Position numbers and translations under genes: made by a program
Origin: Baylisascaris procyonis
Taxonomy: Eukaryota; Nematoda; Chromadorea; Rhabditida; Ascarididae
Assembly: GCA_037389465.1 (NCBI GenBank)
Contig: JAZARR010000146.1
Coordinates: forward strand, 8,231,168 to 8,295,167
DNA length: 64,000 nucleotides
Reading direction: 5' to 3'
In this document: one piece after another, positions 1 to 14,226 of the stretch
Numbering within the stretch: the first letter of the stretch is position 1
Layout: every line of letters starts with the position of its first letter
The notes under the pieces: generated by a model
Told to the model about the DNA's origin: nothing
The model's database searches: none
What the model saw: only the letters and a program-made list of their open reading frames with translations

Positions 1-162
1 TCTTGAGTGCATTTTTTACTGGGAATTTACTCATTTCGTTAATGTAATTCGATTCCGATGTACATGCGTTATGCCTAAACCATGTTTGGGTGAAAGGGGG
101 GAGGGAGAGGAGGGAGGGACGGGAGAGAGACAAACTCACATTGTTCCTCCCTTTGCTTTCAG

Positions 163-3100
163 AAAGGACAGTTGCTCTAACTTCTCCCTGTCTTACAAGC
201 ATTCTTTTAATAATGGGCACCTCCAACTTGCTGAAGATGGTTTCTTTGTCTTTGCAGTGATTCTGTAATTTCACTCTCTCTCTTTGACTCAGTTCGTATC
301 TTTTTATTGATTGTTAACTGAAAGTATCGAACAAAACTTGTTGTGTTCCCACAATCACAAAAATGATAGTTGTTTTTCAGGAGAATCGACACAAAGTTTC
401 TATGGAATCGTCATGCAATATTTGGAAACGCGATTGCTCACTCTTGAAGGCAAGGTATGTGGTATCATTTCTACTGTACGATTTCGGCGTCATTTCTGTT
501 CATCGCAGTCAGCTGTGTTCATATTCACCACCTGCTTATTATTGTGCTTATTTAATGGTGCTTGTAATATACTGATTGTCTTGTTGAACTAGAAAAACAA
601 CGGTGAAATCGGAGAGTGTAAATAGAATTGTTTTTTTTTTCTTTTTTTGGCAAATGGGATGTCACTTGAGCTAGGTGTCCAACTGGGAATAAAGTGAACG
701 AGAATGGAAATTGATGAATGCTATGAAGGAATGCTCAAAAAAAAGAGGGTAGATATGAGAGCAATCACTTTTAGGATGCATCGATATATTTGATTCGTTA
801 AAGTGATCAATTTTTTTTAAACTTTAGTTTTTTAATAAGTGAGAAAATATACTCATGGTTTTACCATTATTTGTTTCCATTCATTGAGTAAATACAGCTG
901 TTTTTAGCGCGAAGACTTTGATCTATTTAACAATCTATTCAAACGTCTTATGATAATATGCATGGGACAAGCTGATGATCGCTCTGTGCCGATACAATGG
1001 TCAATCGGTGTTCTTTCAATCGCTGAAGAGGTATGCTAATTTGCAGTTAATTTTTGTTATTGTTAATGCTCATCTTTTATTTGCGTTCATTGGTTGTGAC
1101 TATCCTTGGAGACAAATATATTTAAGCTATTCGTTTATTATATATGGCGATATCATCTTGTTGCTCTAGCGTTCCGTGAAGTAGCAAAACTGCTGAGCCT
1201 CATCTGTGCAATGAAGCAGAATTCACTTGTTTAACATAGCGCCTTTTTTTGATGCATAAAGACAGATTCAGTGAAGACTGCATTGTGTTACGGATGTTCT
1301 TTTTTTTTTTCAGGAGGATACTCCTGCAAGACACGCAATGCTATTGTCGATCGCAAATGTACAACTACTGACGGTTCACGATAATTCAGAGAAAGTCGAA
1401 GAAGCGGTGGAAAATTACCTCACTTGGAATATGTTTCTGACTACGAACTGTTCTGATTTGTTAGTTTTTTTTTGTTTTTTTTTTTTTTTTTTTTGGTGTC
1501 CTCGATAACGCATCATTAGTGAATGAGGGATCTCAAACTATCCTCGAAGAATCGTTTAAAATTGTTTATTATCGCTTTATTGGATTGCGTAATAGTTTTA
1601 ATGCTTGTTCTAATTTTATGTAGCACAATTTTATTGGCTATTTTATGTTTGTTATATACCACTTAATGCAACATTCCGCTTAGTTTTTTTTTTTTTATAT
1701 ATCTGCAACTTTTTTTTAATATATATCTATATTCAACAAGTCATAGACATAGTCCTTTTAGCTCATCTAGTTTCATATGTAGCTCACGCTTGGATACGAC
1801 TTGATACCTCATGGTTGAGCATCCCATACACAAAAGAAATTGCTGTATACGTTCTTGGATACGATTGTAAAGTCGTTAATTGATCGTTTCGGTACCTTTA
1901 AAGTGCTTCAGTGATCAGGCTTATTTTTACACCCTGTTCAGATCGTTGCAAATTGCAGATGACAGTCATCCTATGCGATAGAGAGCAAACAAAATAAAAG
2001 GGGAATGAGAGGGGAGAATTCTTGTTTTTTTGTTTTTGCTCACTATTGCTTCCATGTTTGGTTTTTCCTCTTCTCACTAACAGCCGTATAAGATGGTCGG
2101 GTTACTTCTATCTTCGTTGTTATCGTCTATTAAGAATATTAGAAAAATATCTATGAGGCGCGGGATTTTCAAATATTAGTGCCACAAAGGTTTAAAAAAA
2201 AGAAGCTGCACTGTAATACTAAATAAATTTTAAGCGTAATATCACAGAAGTTTAGTGACGGAGGGACATACGAAGCAGATATGCGCTTTGCGAAAGAAAT
2301 GCTCGCGATCAACAGACTTCAATTGGCACTTCATTACTTCACGATCGCGAATAAATATCCAAAGAAACTGTTGCGTAAATGCATTGAAGATCTATCGCAA
2401 TCGCTTAGCTGGGAACATCGTGATACGACAGCCTCCCTCATCATTAAACTTCTACCAGAGGCAAGTCTTAAGCGGCTTTATGTTCATATAGCGGTGTTGA
2501 TTGCCTTTAATGAGCACCAAAGCTTGCTGAGTTTTTTAATGTGATGAGTGCTTCTGGCGGTGTTCAGAAGGAAAAAAAAAATCATTCATAATGCCTACCA
2601 ATGTTTGCGCTTTTTGATACAGTGGAGGGATTCCAGATGTTATATATGTAAATATTGAGGCGTAGTGTTGTGAAATATCGGGATGTATTAAAAAAATATT
2701 CTATGGTTATTATCAGCGAAGATTTCGAATTGTGTATGATTGAAGGTGAAAGGAAGAAATGAACGATTGAAGGCAATTGATGCACTCATTGCGATGGTGA
2801 AGGAGGCAAAAGGCACTCATTACTATGTGCCATCAGTAAATGCTTTACTTAACGCATGTATGCAAAGGGAAATGATCGTCGACGCTGTAATTGCCAAAAA
2901 AATCCGTGTAAGTCTATTTATTTATTTCCGTTATGACAATATTCTCAACCAAGGCCACTTCGCTCTTATTTTGCGGTATAAACATCGTTCTCTAAAATGT
3001 TGAATCTGTGGTCATACTAAAATGCTTTGAATGCTTTTTTTAGTGAATCAAAATTATACCAAAAAGCATCATTATTTGTAATGTTTTATTGTAATATCAA

Positions 3101-6100
3101 TGGCGCAATTCTATAAAAACATTTGACGTATATAGAAATGGTAGAGTTGATTCGCTTATAGGAAGTGCTAAATGAGTTGATTACGAATACGGAGGTTGCT
3201 TATGCAATTTGCGCTGCACTTGGTCCGGTGATATGGTCGTTGAACGTTGAATGGGCACCTCTGCTTGTCGATCTTTGCTCATATGGATCAACCTCAAAGA
3301 AAAACAGAGTGTTGCTTGATTACGCATCTCAAATGGCCTATTCGTCGAGATTGTCATGTCTTCTCTCGAAATTACCGACTGACATGTGGGTACTCATGTT
3401 ATTTCCTCCTAAATTTATCGTCTTTTCTCATGATTTGAGCGTAGTTGTTGCTGTGTCTAGCGTATCCGTATACCTCTCTGTGTTAGTTTCAGCCCGTCGC
3501 TCAGAAGAGCTACGGCGTCGAACTTTCGGGTATACATCGTAGTCTTCTGAATCCATTTCTATCCGGTTCATGTTGATCTGATTTCCTGACCCATTTTACT
3601 TCGTGGAGAAACCGTTGTTATTTATGTGAAACGTTTTCGCCAGTTACCGAAATTTTTAATTACAATCTATCGCCGTATTGAAAGTTTCATGGTTTATTTT
3701 TGTAGGCATCATACTTTAGTGCAACGTATACGCCTTGAAGCCTTACTTATGACCCATCAAATTTGTGCTACAAACAGTGATTATGGAAATGCGATCGTTA
3801 AACGTGTTATCGAGGTGTTGACTCTTCTGGATAAGGATCGTTGCAAGTGAGTATTGGTTGCCATTGAGAGGTTCCATCGCTAAAAGAGAATTGATTGGCT
3901 AAATGGCTAGAATTTTCGCCACTAAGATTATCAAAAGTAGCTGCTTGTGCCATTTATATTTTATTCAGCTCGTTATTTGTGATGTTATTGTGGCTCCGAA
4001 ATAACTGCATCTCAACCAGTTAGATCATTGCATGTGCTGAAATTTTTACCCCTTTCGTCGGTTTATTTAAGCTAGCAAGTGGCATTTATGATCGTTTTTT
4101 CGACTTAGTTTCATTCCCATCTTAGTAATCGGATGTGGCTTATTTTTATTACTAGATTATTTATTGGTTCTAGCTGAGATAGCGGATTTTTTCCTTGTTT
4201 TGAGTATGTTGATACAAAAGTTTTGTTAAAATTTGCGATCTACACTTCAAGAAATGTCATAAATTACTGCCATTGTATGTCACATAGCGCTAAGAGTGAT
4301 GGAATGGTGTTCCGTTTCATGAGGCATCGTTGTGATTCTTCACTGTTTTTCATTGAATTCTTTTCATATTGGATTGTAGCAGATTTTTTCTGTGACGAAG
4401 GGGTTATTACACTATTTCTAAGATGGCGTGTAGAGAGGGGTAGATGGACCAGTTAAGTTAACATAGTATTCCGATTCTGAATCCCCAAAGAAGGATTGTT
4501 TTCCCTTCAACTATCTTCCAGTATTCAGTTTCTCCGAAAAAATGACCCATTTGAGCAAATCCATTTTCATGGTGACTTTTGTGTTTTGCATTTTTTTTTT
4601 CATGAGCAACTATTACAAAAGTTCCGATGACGAATGCTTTCCTTACCATTGGTCGTTTCGTTACGTCGACATATGGTTTGTGATTTACGCACTTTCCCTT
4701 CATAGGTAAAGTTTCAGGTCGTTTGCGTTATCACTGCCTCATCGATACCAAACACGCTTAACGCAGTTGCTACTGCTAATTTTGGACACGCTTGATAAGG
4801 TGAGTTCTTCAACGTTCTATTCAATATTCGTTCTGCGATGCAACTCAAATCAGTGCAAAAGGGAGTCATTTACTCTGCACTTGCTGGTGTTTACCTGCCG
4901 ATCAAACTTAGAGCATTATGTTTCATTGCCTAACGAAACTCCAGCGAGGAGCTGCATGTGTATTCACAAACTCGATAGACATTGCGATATACTTTTAGCT
5001 GTTTTTTTTCTCCCGTTTACTCGAAACTAGATGTACTTTTACGAGTTCTCTACTCGTTCGCTGGGTTGAGTGTGGCCAGTTGGCTGGCAGGAGACTGGAG
5101 TGGGGGAGGTACGCTGGTGTGCATATGATCGCTGGACAGATATCCAAAAACACTCGAGTATCTTTCCTGATCACTTATGCGTCCTCTTGGCACCAAGCGG
5201 TCCTTCGCAGCAACCTTGAAGAGCATCGTTGTTGAGAACAGGAACAGAATCGTATTCACTCATTTGATAGCCTGTATACATACCAGATTAGGAGCATCAC
5301 AAAACCCTATCGGTGACTCCCATACGAAACTGAACGTATAAAAAAATGATTGTGTGTGCGCATTGCGAAGCTCGAACATTGTGAGGCACAAGTTTCTAAT
5401 GCAGGTGAGTATCGACGAGGTGCGTACATATTGCGAATTGTATCTTACCGATCAAGCGCAACAACCTTCTACCAGATTGCTCATCGAATTCATCCTTGTG
5501 CGAATTTTTATGTGCCATAATGAGGATTTCGATCACTTCATCGAAATGGAGAGGGATGTATGCATTTTGAGTGTTATTAATAATTTATCACTTATTTTCA
5601 AATAAGGCTGCTATAAAAGAAGGAGAGAAAATGATAAGAGAGGCGACTCGCAATTTCAGCGAAGCATCCTCCTTTATTATCGTCCCATACCGATTGGAGA
5701 AGTTACAACCTGCGAGCTTCTGTGGGATGTAAAATTTCACATATATTTTTAATTGCTCTCAATTGAAATGTACTAACAGTGTTTTTGTTCTTGTAAAACA
5801 ATCTGTTAAAAAATATGTAACCTTTTTTTTATTTTTGACTCTTAGTAACTTTTCAGAGTTCACAAAAGTATTGAATAAAGAAAAATATCCTTCTCTATTC
5901 ATGAAGGGTAGCAATTATCGGAAAGTAAAAGGTTAATGATAGTGTGCATATTGGTGCATAGATGTGATCATTTGTTGTACTCGCTGCCTCTTTCCTGCCT
6001 TAGATCTGATTTATGAGGCAAAGTTCTGTTTATTTTTAAAAAAAAAAAATTGGAATTTTTCATTATAAAAATCTAGAAGACATTGTTATAGTTTATTTGA

Positions 6101-9100
6101 ATCCGTAAGTTTGAATAAAATTTCTTGCATTTTGCTAAAAATTCTATCCCACTTCACTTACACTCCCATTAAGTCAATAATGCTATCCATCTAAGTGTCC
6201 GTTATGGATTTCTTAGTCTAATTACCTTCGGCGACTTTCCAGTCAACACCACTTTTGATGTCAAACTTCGTTTTTTATTGATATCGATTATTTAGCTGGC
6301 GAGAACGAGGATCGGAAGCATATGTTCATGGATCAATATAATCATGCACGTCGTTAAGGTGCAGAACTCACAGGTAAGCATTATTTCCTGTCATGTTTAA
6401 ATGTGAACATATGCATGCCTCGGTTATTTGGGCTGTGTATCCTCCATTCTCGCATTGGTTTCTACTACTTGTGATCTTTCCATTTTTACAACTGAATGGA
6501 CCCTTCTCGACTGACATAACTGCATTTAGTGGTCTTTAAGCATTGTGTTGTTTTTATGATTTTAGCTGTGCATTCATTTATAACACTACTAGTATTCGTT
6601 TACCTATGCCATTATAGAAATTTCGCTAAGAACGTTGAGAGTTCACAAGCAGTTTGCAAAAAAAAAGAGAAAAAATATTTTTATTTAGTATGTTTGCTTA
6701 TCAAAGGGTACTTTACGTTGCCGATAGAAATACATAGCACACGTTGGAAATTAAAAATATGCCATAAAATCACAAAATTTACATTCCAACATTTTTCTTC
6801 AAATTTTTGAAGCATTTACAAAAAAATTTCGAACTAATCGAAAAGGTATATCAAAAAAGCTCACATATTATATGATTTTGCTATTAATCCAGCTAGGCTA
6901 TTAATCCTAAGTGTTTGATTTTTCGTAAAACTTTTAAGAGCCCCTTACCGGTGGAAAACCTTTTTAGAACTTGTTTTTCTTTGCCTCGGAGGACATTTTA
7001 CCGTGTACTTTTCTGTCCTCGAAAACTCGAAAATCCAAATACGCCGAAAACAGCTTTATGTTTACTCAGCACTAATTTAGAGTGTTGTTGAGAAGGCATC
7101 TAACTGAGAAGCGTTATGAATCGTAAAGGATCATTTCAGAAGCATAGAAAATGATACATTCGTGAAGCTATTCTTCTTATAATAAATCACTTATCTTATA
7201 GGAGTTATTCGAACGTTGTTTCATGTTGTTTCTTCCATGGTGTACTGCACAGAATTTTTCGGTGCGATGTTCGGCAATTGCTGCAATAAAATGCTTATGG
7301 CCATTAGCAAATGAGGGAACACAAGCGAAACTATCATGGTTACAAAAAGTCACTCAATTCAATGCGGAGAGTACTGGGTTTGTTTTTGTTTATCATTTTT
7401 GATGTATTACCTATGGATATACGGTTAATAAAAATTATTCGAATTAAAAATAATGAAAGGTGAAACAAACCTTGAATAGCTTAAAAGATGAAAGGGTTTG
7501 TTTATTTCTTATTTTATTTTTTTTTTCCATTTTCGCCGTTTTAGGCGTAATTTATTCTCCTGATCGAGGGAAAGGAGTCCTTTCTCGGAGTTTTAGGATA
7601 TCCATCCAAATGCTATGGAACTTTTCTTCATGGTATGATTTTTTTTTCTATCAGTGCTCATTCTAGTGCAATATTAGCATGACTAGGGGTGTACTTCAGA
7701 GGTGGTTTAAAAGTAGAGCTGTTAGTAAGGGTGCGAAGGGGGCTAAAAATTGAAATGTGTTTCTGTACGATGCGTGAATGAATTAATTTATAGCAATGCG
7801 AGGCGAATAATCGAGAATTTATGTGACGATTTCTATTTCGGTCATTTCCATGCTGAAAATCACTTTACCTTGCAGGTAAGTAGCTTGTCATGCTATTGTT
7901 TTAGAGTTTTGCATTGTAGGCATTCATCGATTATTGCATATGCATGCTCTTAATGTGTTATTTTCTTTGCTCTTCTTTTATTGCTGTTGGTTTATCGTTC
8001 GCTTTTTGACTCTTTGTGTATCAGTTTTGATCACCCTTCCCTTCCCTATTTTAGTTTGGTATCCTATCCGAGATGAGGCAGAAAAATTATGCGGATGGGA
8101 TATGTGAAGGTAAATGAAAAGACTTCTGATATCCTCTATTAAAAAACGTGAAGTAGGGTGGTGGTGCTAGCAAGGAATTTGGATGCTTATGACCTTTGTT
8201 TTAGAGATAAGTTAGAGAGACTGTTGTTTATGAATTCCGATAACAAAAGGTCAAATGGCATCTTTTTGGAAAAAGCGTCATCATTTCTGAACCTCAAACC
8301 CTCATGGGCATGATCTGTATGCTGTGATACGGCGATGAGCATGGAAGTAGTTGCAGGAGGTAGATCAAAAAGAGTTCACATCTTTTCGCTATGTTGGAAA
8401 TACTTCAAAGATGGCTTCGAGGATCATTTTTGTACGTGTTGAACTATTTGCAAAGAACACATATTGTGCCATATTTCACAGAGCAGTGTCCAATTTGCTA
8501 CACTACAAGATGGAGTTTCTTTCGTATTTCAGACGATACTAGAAACTTTCCCAATGAAAACGGGTATGCCATACGATGAGACAATTCCACTGAGTATTTG
8601 TCGATCACATAGTGGATCTAGCCGAATTCGAGCGGTTTGTTTCGATGAAGAGTTCAACAAATCGCCGTCATTGATTTATTCAGGTGTGTTGCTTTTGCGA
8701 TTAAATCAATTTGCATTTATGCACTCATCGATTGATCAATGGAAATGTAGGACGAAAGGGATCCTATGTTTAGAGATATCGTGCGTTATTTTTCATTAAT
8801 TTATAACTTGGGAGGGAATTGCGCTGTTATTGTTTGATGACGGTTCGCTCTAGTAAATCATTTCAAAGTTGACTGAACTCTATCGTTCGCATTCACTGAA
8901 CTTTGCATGTTGGCAGATTGCCACAAGCTTGTCGCTGAGTGCACTTTTGTTATCGTCTTTTTGGCAGTGCGCACTTACATCGAACTTAGAGTATTACAGC
9001 GATAGTAGCAACGAGATACTAAGATCTTGGTCAACCTTAGTTGTGTAGCTCAACACTAATCCTTAGTGAACTGTTGGTCAGCAAATTTGCTGGAAAGGCA

Positions 9101-10930
9101 TCAGTTATGCTTTTCGCGTTTAGTAACAATGTGTTATTGTATGTGAAGTGATATAGCAATGCTTAGTGGTCTAGTTATATCGTTTGGCGCATACAAAATT
9201 GGATAGCTATAATTTCACAGAGTTGATTAAATTGGTTAAGGTGAAGTGAACGTTTATGGGACACTTCACTTCGAACGTGTTGACCTTTCACATAGCATTT
9301 TCACTGAAGAATCAACAGATATGGTAGTACATGACCTACTCGTCCATTCCGTTTAGGGCTTTTTTGAAGGCAACTTTAAAGAGAGGGGATTACAGGTCTC
9401 GTGAAGCAATTCAGCCAGCATGATAGAGTTGATGAAGATGATGACACAGTAGAGGAGGCTGATGAGCCGCTGCAACGCAAATTGAATGTCTTCAGAGGCA
9501 AGTGGAAACGACCTGAGGGCATTTCGCTGATTGTGGTTGCTACGCTCGTCAAAAAGTCGGCTAATCTCGGAGGTTGTGCTCCTTTTTTAAAGCATTTCAA
9601 AACTGCAGCGAAGAGTCTAAGAGGGAGATCGAGGGAAGTGCTTGCGACTAGAATGAAACCTTAAAGATTTTCAATGCTCATAAACCGTTGAAAATAGGAT
9701 TTTATCATTGGCAATACTCAACTACTAAGAAAATTGTGTTGTGTCAAACATTGAAGTGATATGCAAATTAAATTGTTACAGACTGATCTAAATAGTGGTT
9801 TGTCGAATTAAATGAAGCAATTCCTTCACCATTTGAGAGTGTAGTTGTGTTTTGTGGTGAATTTTTATTTCATTTCATTTTTCCATAACACTTTATTCGT
9901 TTTGTTGCAAAAACAATTCATCTTTAATCTGCAGTCTCATCATTTGCATATCCTACTTAGCAGCTATATATGCAATTTGGAGTCTATGGCGTATCTCTCT
10001 ACCCCATTCTGTTATTCTAAAGTTGATGAAGGAGTATTGAGCAGTAGAATTCAAATATTTACATGCGTAAGCCTTAACCAACAGACTGCAAAAACTATCA
10101 GACAAGGAATCCACCGAACGAAGACGAACTTTATTGTCACATAGAAAACGATATGGGCCTAAAAGGAACTATACTTAGACGGGGATCGTTTATCTTCATT
10201 TCGCCTACTCAGTTACTGATGTTTACTTCGTGATAGCTGATGCTTTCTTCCAAAATCACTGCTTTTATCCATTTCCAGTTAGAAAGAGTTCTTGGCGTTA
10301 ATACGTCCATCTGATTTAGTTGCATCAAATTATTGAGTAGAAATGCCTAAATCGCGTATTTTATGGCACTCTCGAAAGTTCCGTTGCTGAAGAGAATAGA
10401 GTCATCTCTATTTTTCAGGTTTATGTCGAACAAGTGAAATTTTCGGCGCTGAAAAGTTGGTTCTTGCCAACTCGCGTATCGTCGAGGATCGCACTTTCAA
10501 ATCGTTGAGCCTCGCTTCCGAGAACTGGATTGAAATTGAACAGGTTTGCATAAATTATTTTATTGTACTTGTAGCTTGCTTTTATCCTTGTTTTAGCAGG
10601 AATTTAAAAATGCTGCTTGGAGTGAAGGGATTTCCTATTCTTGGTCAATATCTTCATGAGGAAAAACTCGGCATTGGACGATGCTGGGTTCTTTCCTGTA
10701 GCAACCTTAGCGTTGCTTGAAGAGTTATTTGTTCACTACTGATCGATGATGTCGCTGTGGCGGATTTTTTGAGATTGTGCTATTTTATAACACGCTTCTC
10801 CTGTTTACTATATTTTTGATGCTATTCTTCTTAAGTTGTATTATACTGCTATGTTTTTGACGGCCAAAAAAAATCAACTTGCGCTATAATATTTTATATT
10901 GTTCTTTAGTTTTAACTTTATATATATATA

Positions 10931-11015
<85 letters not shown>

Positions 11016-11920
11016 TGACAAACTGCGCTATTCTACATCAGTCTATTCTCTTCGTTGCAAAGTTCTTCGTTTTCAAAATTTTCACCAAAAAATTATTGCT
11101 ACTTGAATTATGCTAAAGTTATGGGAAAATTTTGCAATTATAGAATAGTTAAAATAAAATTTCTAATTTTGTTACCTTAAAAGATAGGAAAGTCATTACG
11201 GCAGTTAAATATTACTATCCAATGATTGCGTATATGCAAATTCATTTGGAAATGAACAAAAATTATTTAATTAATTTTGCACTTTCAGGTGACCGCAAGT
11301 GAACTTCTCGATTATCTGAATGGGAAACGCAAAATAGGATATAAAATTGTAGCTGCTGAGCAAACCACCAATAGCAAATCATTCGCAATGTTCCGTTTCC
11401 CACGTAAATGTGTTCTTTTGCTCGGGTAATTTCATATTCAAACTACTTTTTTTGCTATTTTTGCTATTCTTTTTTTTGCTGATTAACATATATTGTATCA
11501 TAGTAAATTTACTGAAAATTAGCACTATAGTTTCGGGTAAAGAATAAAATTAAAGTATAATGGATGAAGCGTTATGTTTTTTTTCGTTGATTTCGTTTAT
11601 TCCTTTGAGCATTTTAATTCGCCGATCCAGTGTAAATATTCACTTTATGTATAAACTGTGAGAATATTACCATTAAGTATCATAGCTGTTGTGATAGGTT
11701 TTGATTGTTGATCATTAGCAAGTAGATATAAGAGGATTTTGAGAATTATCTATTATTATTATTTTGCAGGGATGAGAAGGAAGGTATACCAGTGGAATAT
11801 ATCCGTTATGTAGATCATAGCGTCGAAATCGCTCAAGTGGGTCAAACGAGAAGTCTTAACGTACATGTCACTGGTGCTCTCTTCATTCATAAATTTGCCG
11901 AAGATAACTACTTGAAGTGA
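163..11920 (+). CDS. TARBP1: TARBP1/Trm3-type tRNA (Gm18) 2'-O-methyltransferase, 5' end outside window
   Basis: Likely methylates the ribose of G18 in tRNA, as known for yeast Trm3 and human TARBP1. Exons I join: 163-239, 381-454, 908-1030, 1314-1432, 2256-2460, 2746-2907, 3162-3385, 3706-3846, 4718-4799, 5405-5557, 5607-5728, 6304-6373, 7202-7377, 7794-7875, 8357-8431, 8482-8683, 9396-9572, 10419-10543, 11289-11425 and 11770-11920 (TGA). Intron phases agree throughout, giving about 890 residues. The long helical N-terminal part is typical of the family ([13 protein letters not shown] at 7202). The C-terminal SpoU/SPOUT domain is complete: motif 1 [16 protein letters not shown] across the 9572/10419 junction, motif 2 LLLGDEKEGIP across 11425/11770, motif 3 [18 protein letters not shown] at about 11850. 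Weak points are the donors at 240 and 1433 (GTTTCT), the acceptor at 6303, and a possible extra exon at 8055-8109 that disturbs phase unless the next exon starts at 8364. The start codon lies left of the window. Family assignment is very secure; individual N-terminal exon edges are not. Confidence 0.9.
2461..2745 (+). other. GC-AG intron in the TARBP1-like gene
   Basis: The exon ending LIIKLLPE is followed by GAG|GCAAGT, the standard form of a minor GC donor. No GT donor nearby keeps the frame. The next exon opens in the same phase at 2746 after TTGAAG. Confidence 0.65.
10934..11013. repeat. (TA)n microsatellite, about 80 bp
   Basis: Pure alternating TA of about 40 units inside the intron between exons 10419-10543 and 11289-11425 of the TARBP1-like gene. 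Open frames across it encode only Ile-Tyr repeats and are not genes. Expect length polymorphism. Confidence 0.97.
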
Positions 11921-12205
11921 TCTCATATTGTCGTTTCTTCTAATCTGTTTTACGATTGTTTATTTGTTTGTTTTTTGTTCTCTTTTTTGTTCTTCATGCA
12001 TACAATTCTTCCGCTTGAGTTTTATTTCTGTTCTTGTGGTCCGAATTAAGGCTGTATTTGTTTCGCTTTTTTTCTTCTACAAAGCTATGAGCTCGTTTTC
12101 GATCTTTTTTTGTTTTTCACTTCGTCACGTTGAACTTTTTTAATTTTTATCTACATGGAGGTCGTTTTGATTTTCTCTGCAAGTGTTGTGCATCTCTGTA
12201 GCACT

Positions 12206-12297
12206 CGGTCGACCTTCTCATTAGAAATGTCTGATGGGAACATCGGTGATCTCGGTCGACCTTCTTGTTAGAAGTATCTGACAGGAATAGCGGTGAT
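12206..12297. repeat. Imperfect 47-bp tandem direct repeat
   Basis: Two adjacent copies start CGGTCGACCTTCT at 12206 and at 12253. Each continues with a diverged block of the type TTAGAA-TATCTGA-AGGAA-CGGTGATC. A truncated third start (GATCTTCTT) follows at about 12298. Confidence 0.75.
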
Positions 12298-12575
12298 CGA
12301 TCTTCTTTATTAAGTTAACGGTTATGCAATTCTGATCTGTGAGAAGTTCATATTTGTTGCGTTATTCGGCAAACGAAACAATGCTATTTGTTGAACTGCG
12401 AAGCAGTTGTTGAGTTATTGTTTTATATTACGAATGCTATTCACTCAGGGCACATTGATGACGGTGTCGTTGAAGTTGCTCAAAACGTTGATCAATTCGT
12501 TAGCGACCAAGATGTATGAATGCGTTTATCCGCATTGTCTACAGCTTTGGCATTGTTATTGTTTCCTTCCTCTTC

Positions 12576-12581
12576 AATAAA
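12576..12581 (+). terminator. Candidate poly(A) signal AATAAA for the TARBP1-like transcript
   Basis: A perfect AATAAA about 655 bp after the TGA at 11918-11920, followed by a GT-rich stretch (TGTTCGTTGTTTGTGTGTG) of the kind found downstream of cleavage sites. Confidence 0.45.
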
Positions 12582-14226
12582 GACTGTTCGTTGTTTGTGT
12601 GTGATCAGTTATAAGGAAAACAGCGTGTTATGCATCCGCTGGTCGTCTTATTTTACGTATTTTAGTACATTCTTTAAGTTAATGACCTGAACGGTTAATG
12701 GCTAAAATTTGACAACAAAAGCTCCGATGAGTTCCACTTTTTGTGCACTCAACGGAACCGACCATGCACCACTGCCATTAACTTCAGAAATGATTCTGAA
12801 AGTCTTCATAAACATTCGCTGGAGAACTTGGACCTCCTCTACGTATCCCATGATCCGAATCTTATGATCAGTATGGATATGAGCATTGTCGTGGTTAGTG
12901 CTATATTTGCTCAGGTTTTACGGTAATGCGAATCATACCACTAAAATGTTTGCCTAACTGCGTTGATAGTTTATCGGCTGTCAGCTTAGAAGCGTTTCTC
13001 ACCCAAGTGCGGTTGGTCGGGGTTTTTTTTGGAAGAGGGGGGGGGGGAGGGAGGGTAGGACAGAGTACAGCTATGAACATAGAAGCAGCAACATACTAGT
13101 TGTAAAGTTGGTTGTTTTCCGACGGCCACAAAGCAACGGAAAATGATGTTCGAGTACGCATATAATAAAAACACAAATTGGGTTCTGTGGAGTGGCACGA
13201 AAGATAAATTAAACAATTATATCGTAATTAGAATTCATAATAAAGCACGGCTATCGGTGATGATTTCAGTTTTCCGCATTTCTATGTGATAGTCGCATGG
13301 ATTCTCCTTTTTTATTCGGTGAATCAAAGCATTCTCCTCTCCTTTTTTTCTTCAATCCCCTTCATTTTCTCTATTTGCTCCTTAACCTCTCTTTAAAAAA
13401 AAAATTTCTCCCGGAAAAGACGCTCTGAAAATCTTGAATAAACTAAACCACGATTTACTTCTAAGCAGAGAATGATTGAATAGTAGACTGCAATTTTTGT
13501 GACAATTAGAACGTATTAGGAAATAATTTTTCGACAACAATAATTGTTGAATATTGGTTAGTTATTGGACTGGATAAGCTGATTGTTTATATGTTTGATG
13601 GAAACTATTTGAGAAAAAAAAATCAAAAAAAAAAAAACATCAGTGCGGGACCCTTCTTACAGAAAATGTTGTGGTCTTTTTGCTCCGGAGCCTTATTTTT
13701 GCGATGTGTCTATTATATAGAGAACATGAATCGTTTAATGCCAACTCATCGTGATATAAACATTTGTGCTTCTTATTGATAAGGTTCATCTTTACGTTGT
13801 CAACTGATATCACTGATAACATTCGAGAGCGTTATGGGTTGTCAAAGCAGACAGCGTGCCCACTTCCCAGGAGAGTATCAGTTCCTTTTTTTTTTCACTT
13901 CTTGCATAACGAAACGTTTATAGTGACGACCATTGAGTAGTGTTTCAAACAGTTTGCTTAGAGCTCACTTCCATTATTCGACGGCTCCAAAAATAAAGCT
14001 TCTCCGATTTCAAATATCGTCATTGTTATAATCTTATTTCTACTTAATGATATGTTTACTTGCAATATCTTTTTCCTTTATCTTGACATTTCCGCCATTT
14101 TCATTGCTATTGATACTGTAAAAATTGATGCATTTTCCTGAGTATAGTTTTATTTGCTTAGCAAATGGGTTTTTCGTATTTTTAGATTAGGGTATTTATA
14201 GTCGTATAATTTTGATGACGTAATTG

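Noticed and set aside
8391..8579. 62-residue frame across the TARBP1-like gene
   Set aside because: It reads through a 50-bp GTACGT...TTTCACAG intron. The spliced frame links correctly to the SpoU exons.
9241..9269. Small perfect inverted repeat GTGAAGTG / CACTTCAC
   Set aside because: Only 8 bp per arm, in an intron; expected by chance in a window this size.
10931..11116. Open frames of Ile-Tyr repeats
   Set aside because: They are translations of the (TA)n microsatellite inside an intron.
12449..12520. Short coding-like frame after an acceptor (DDGVVEVAQNVDQFVSDQDV, then stop)
   Set aside because: No donor in the last TARBP1-like exon joins to it in frame, so it is probably 3' UTR.
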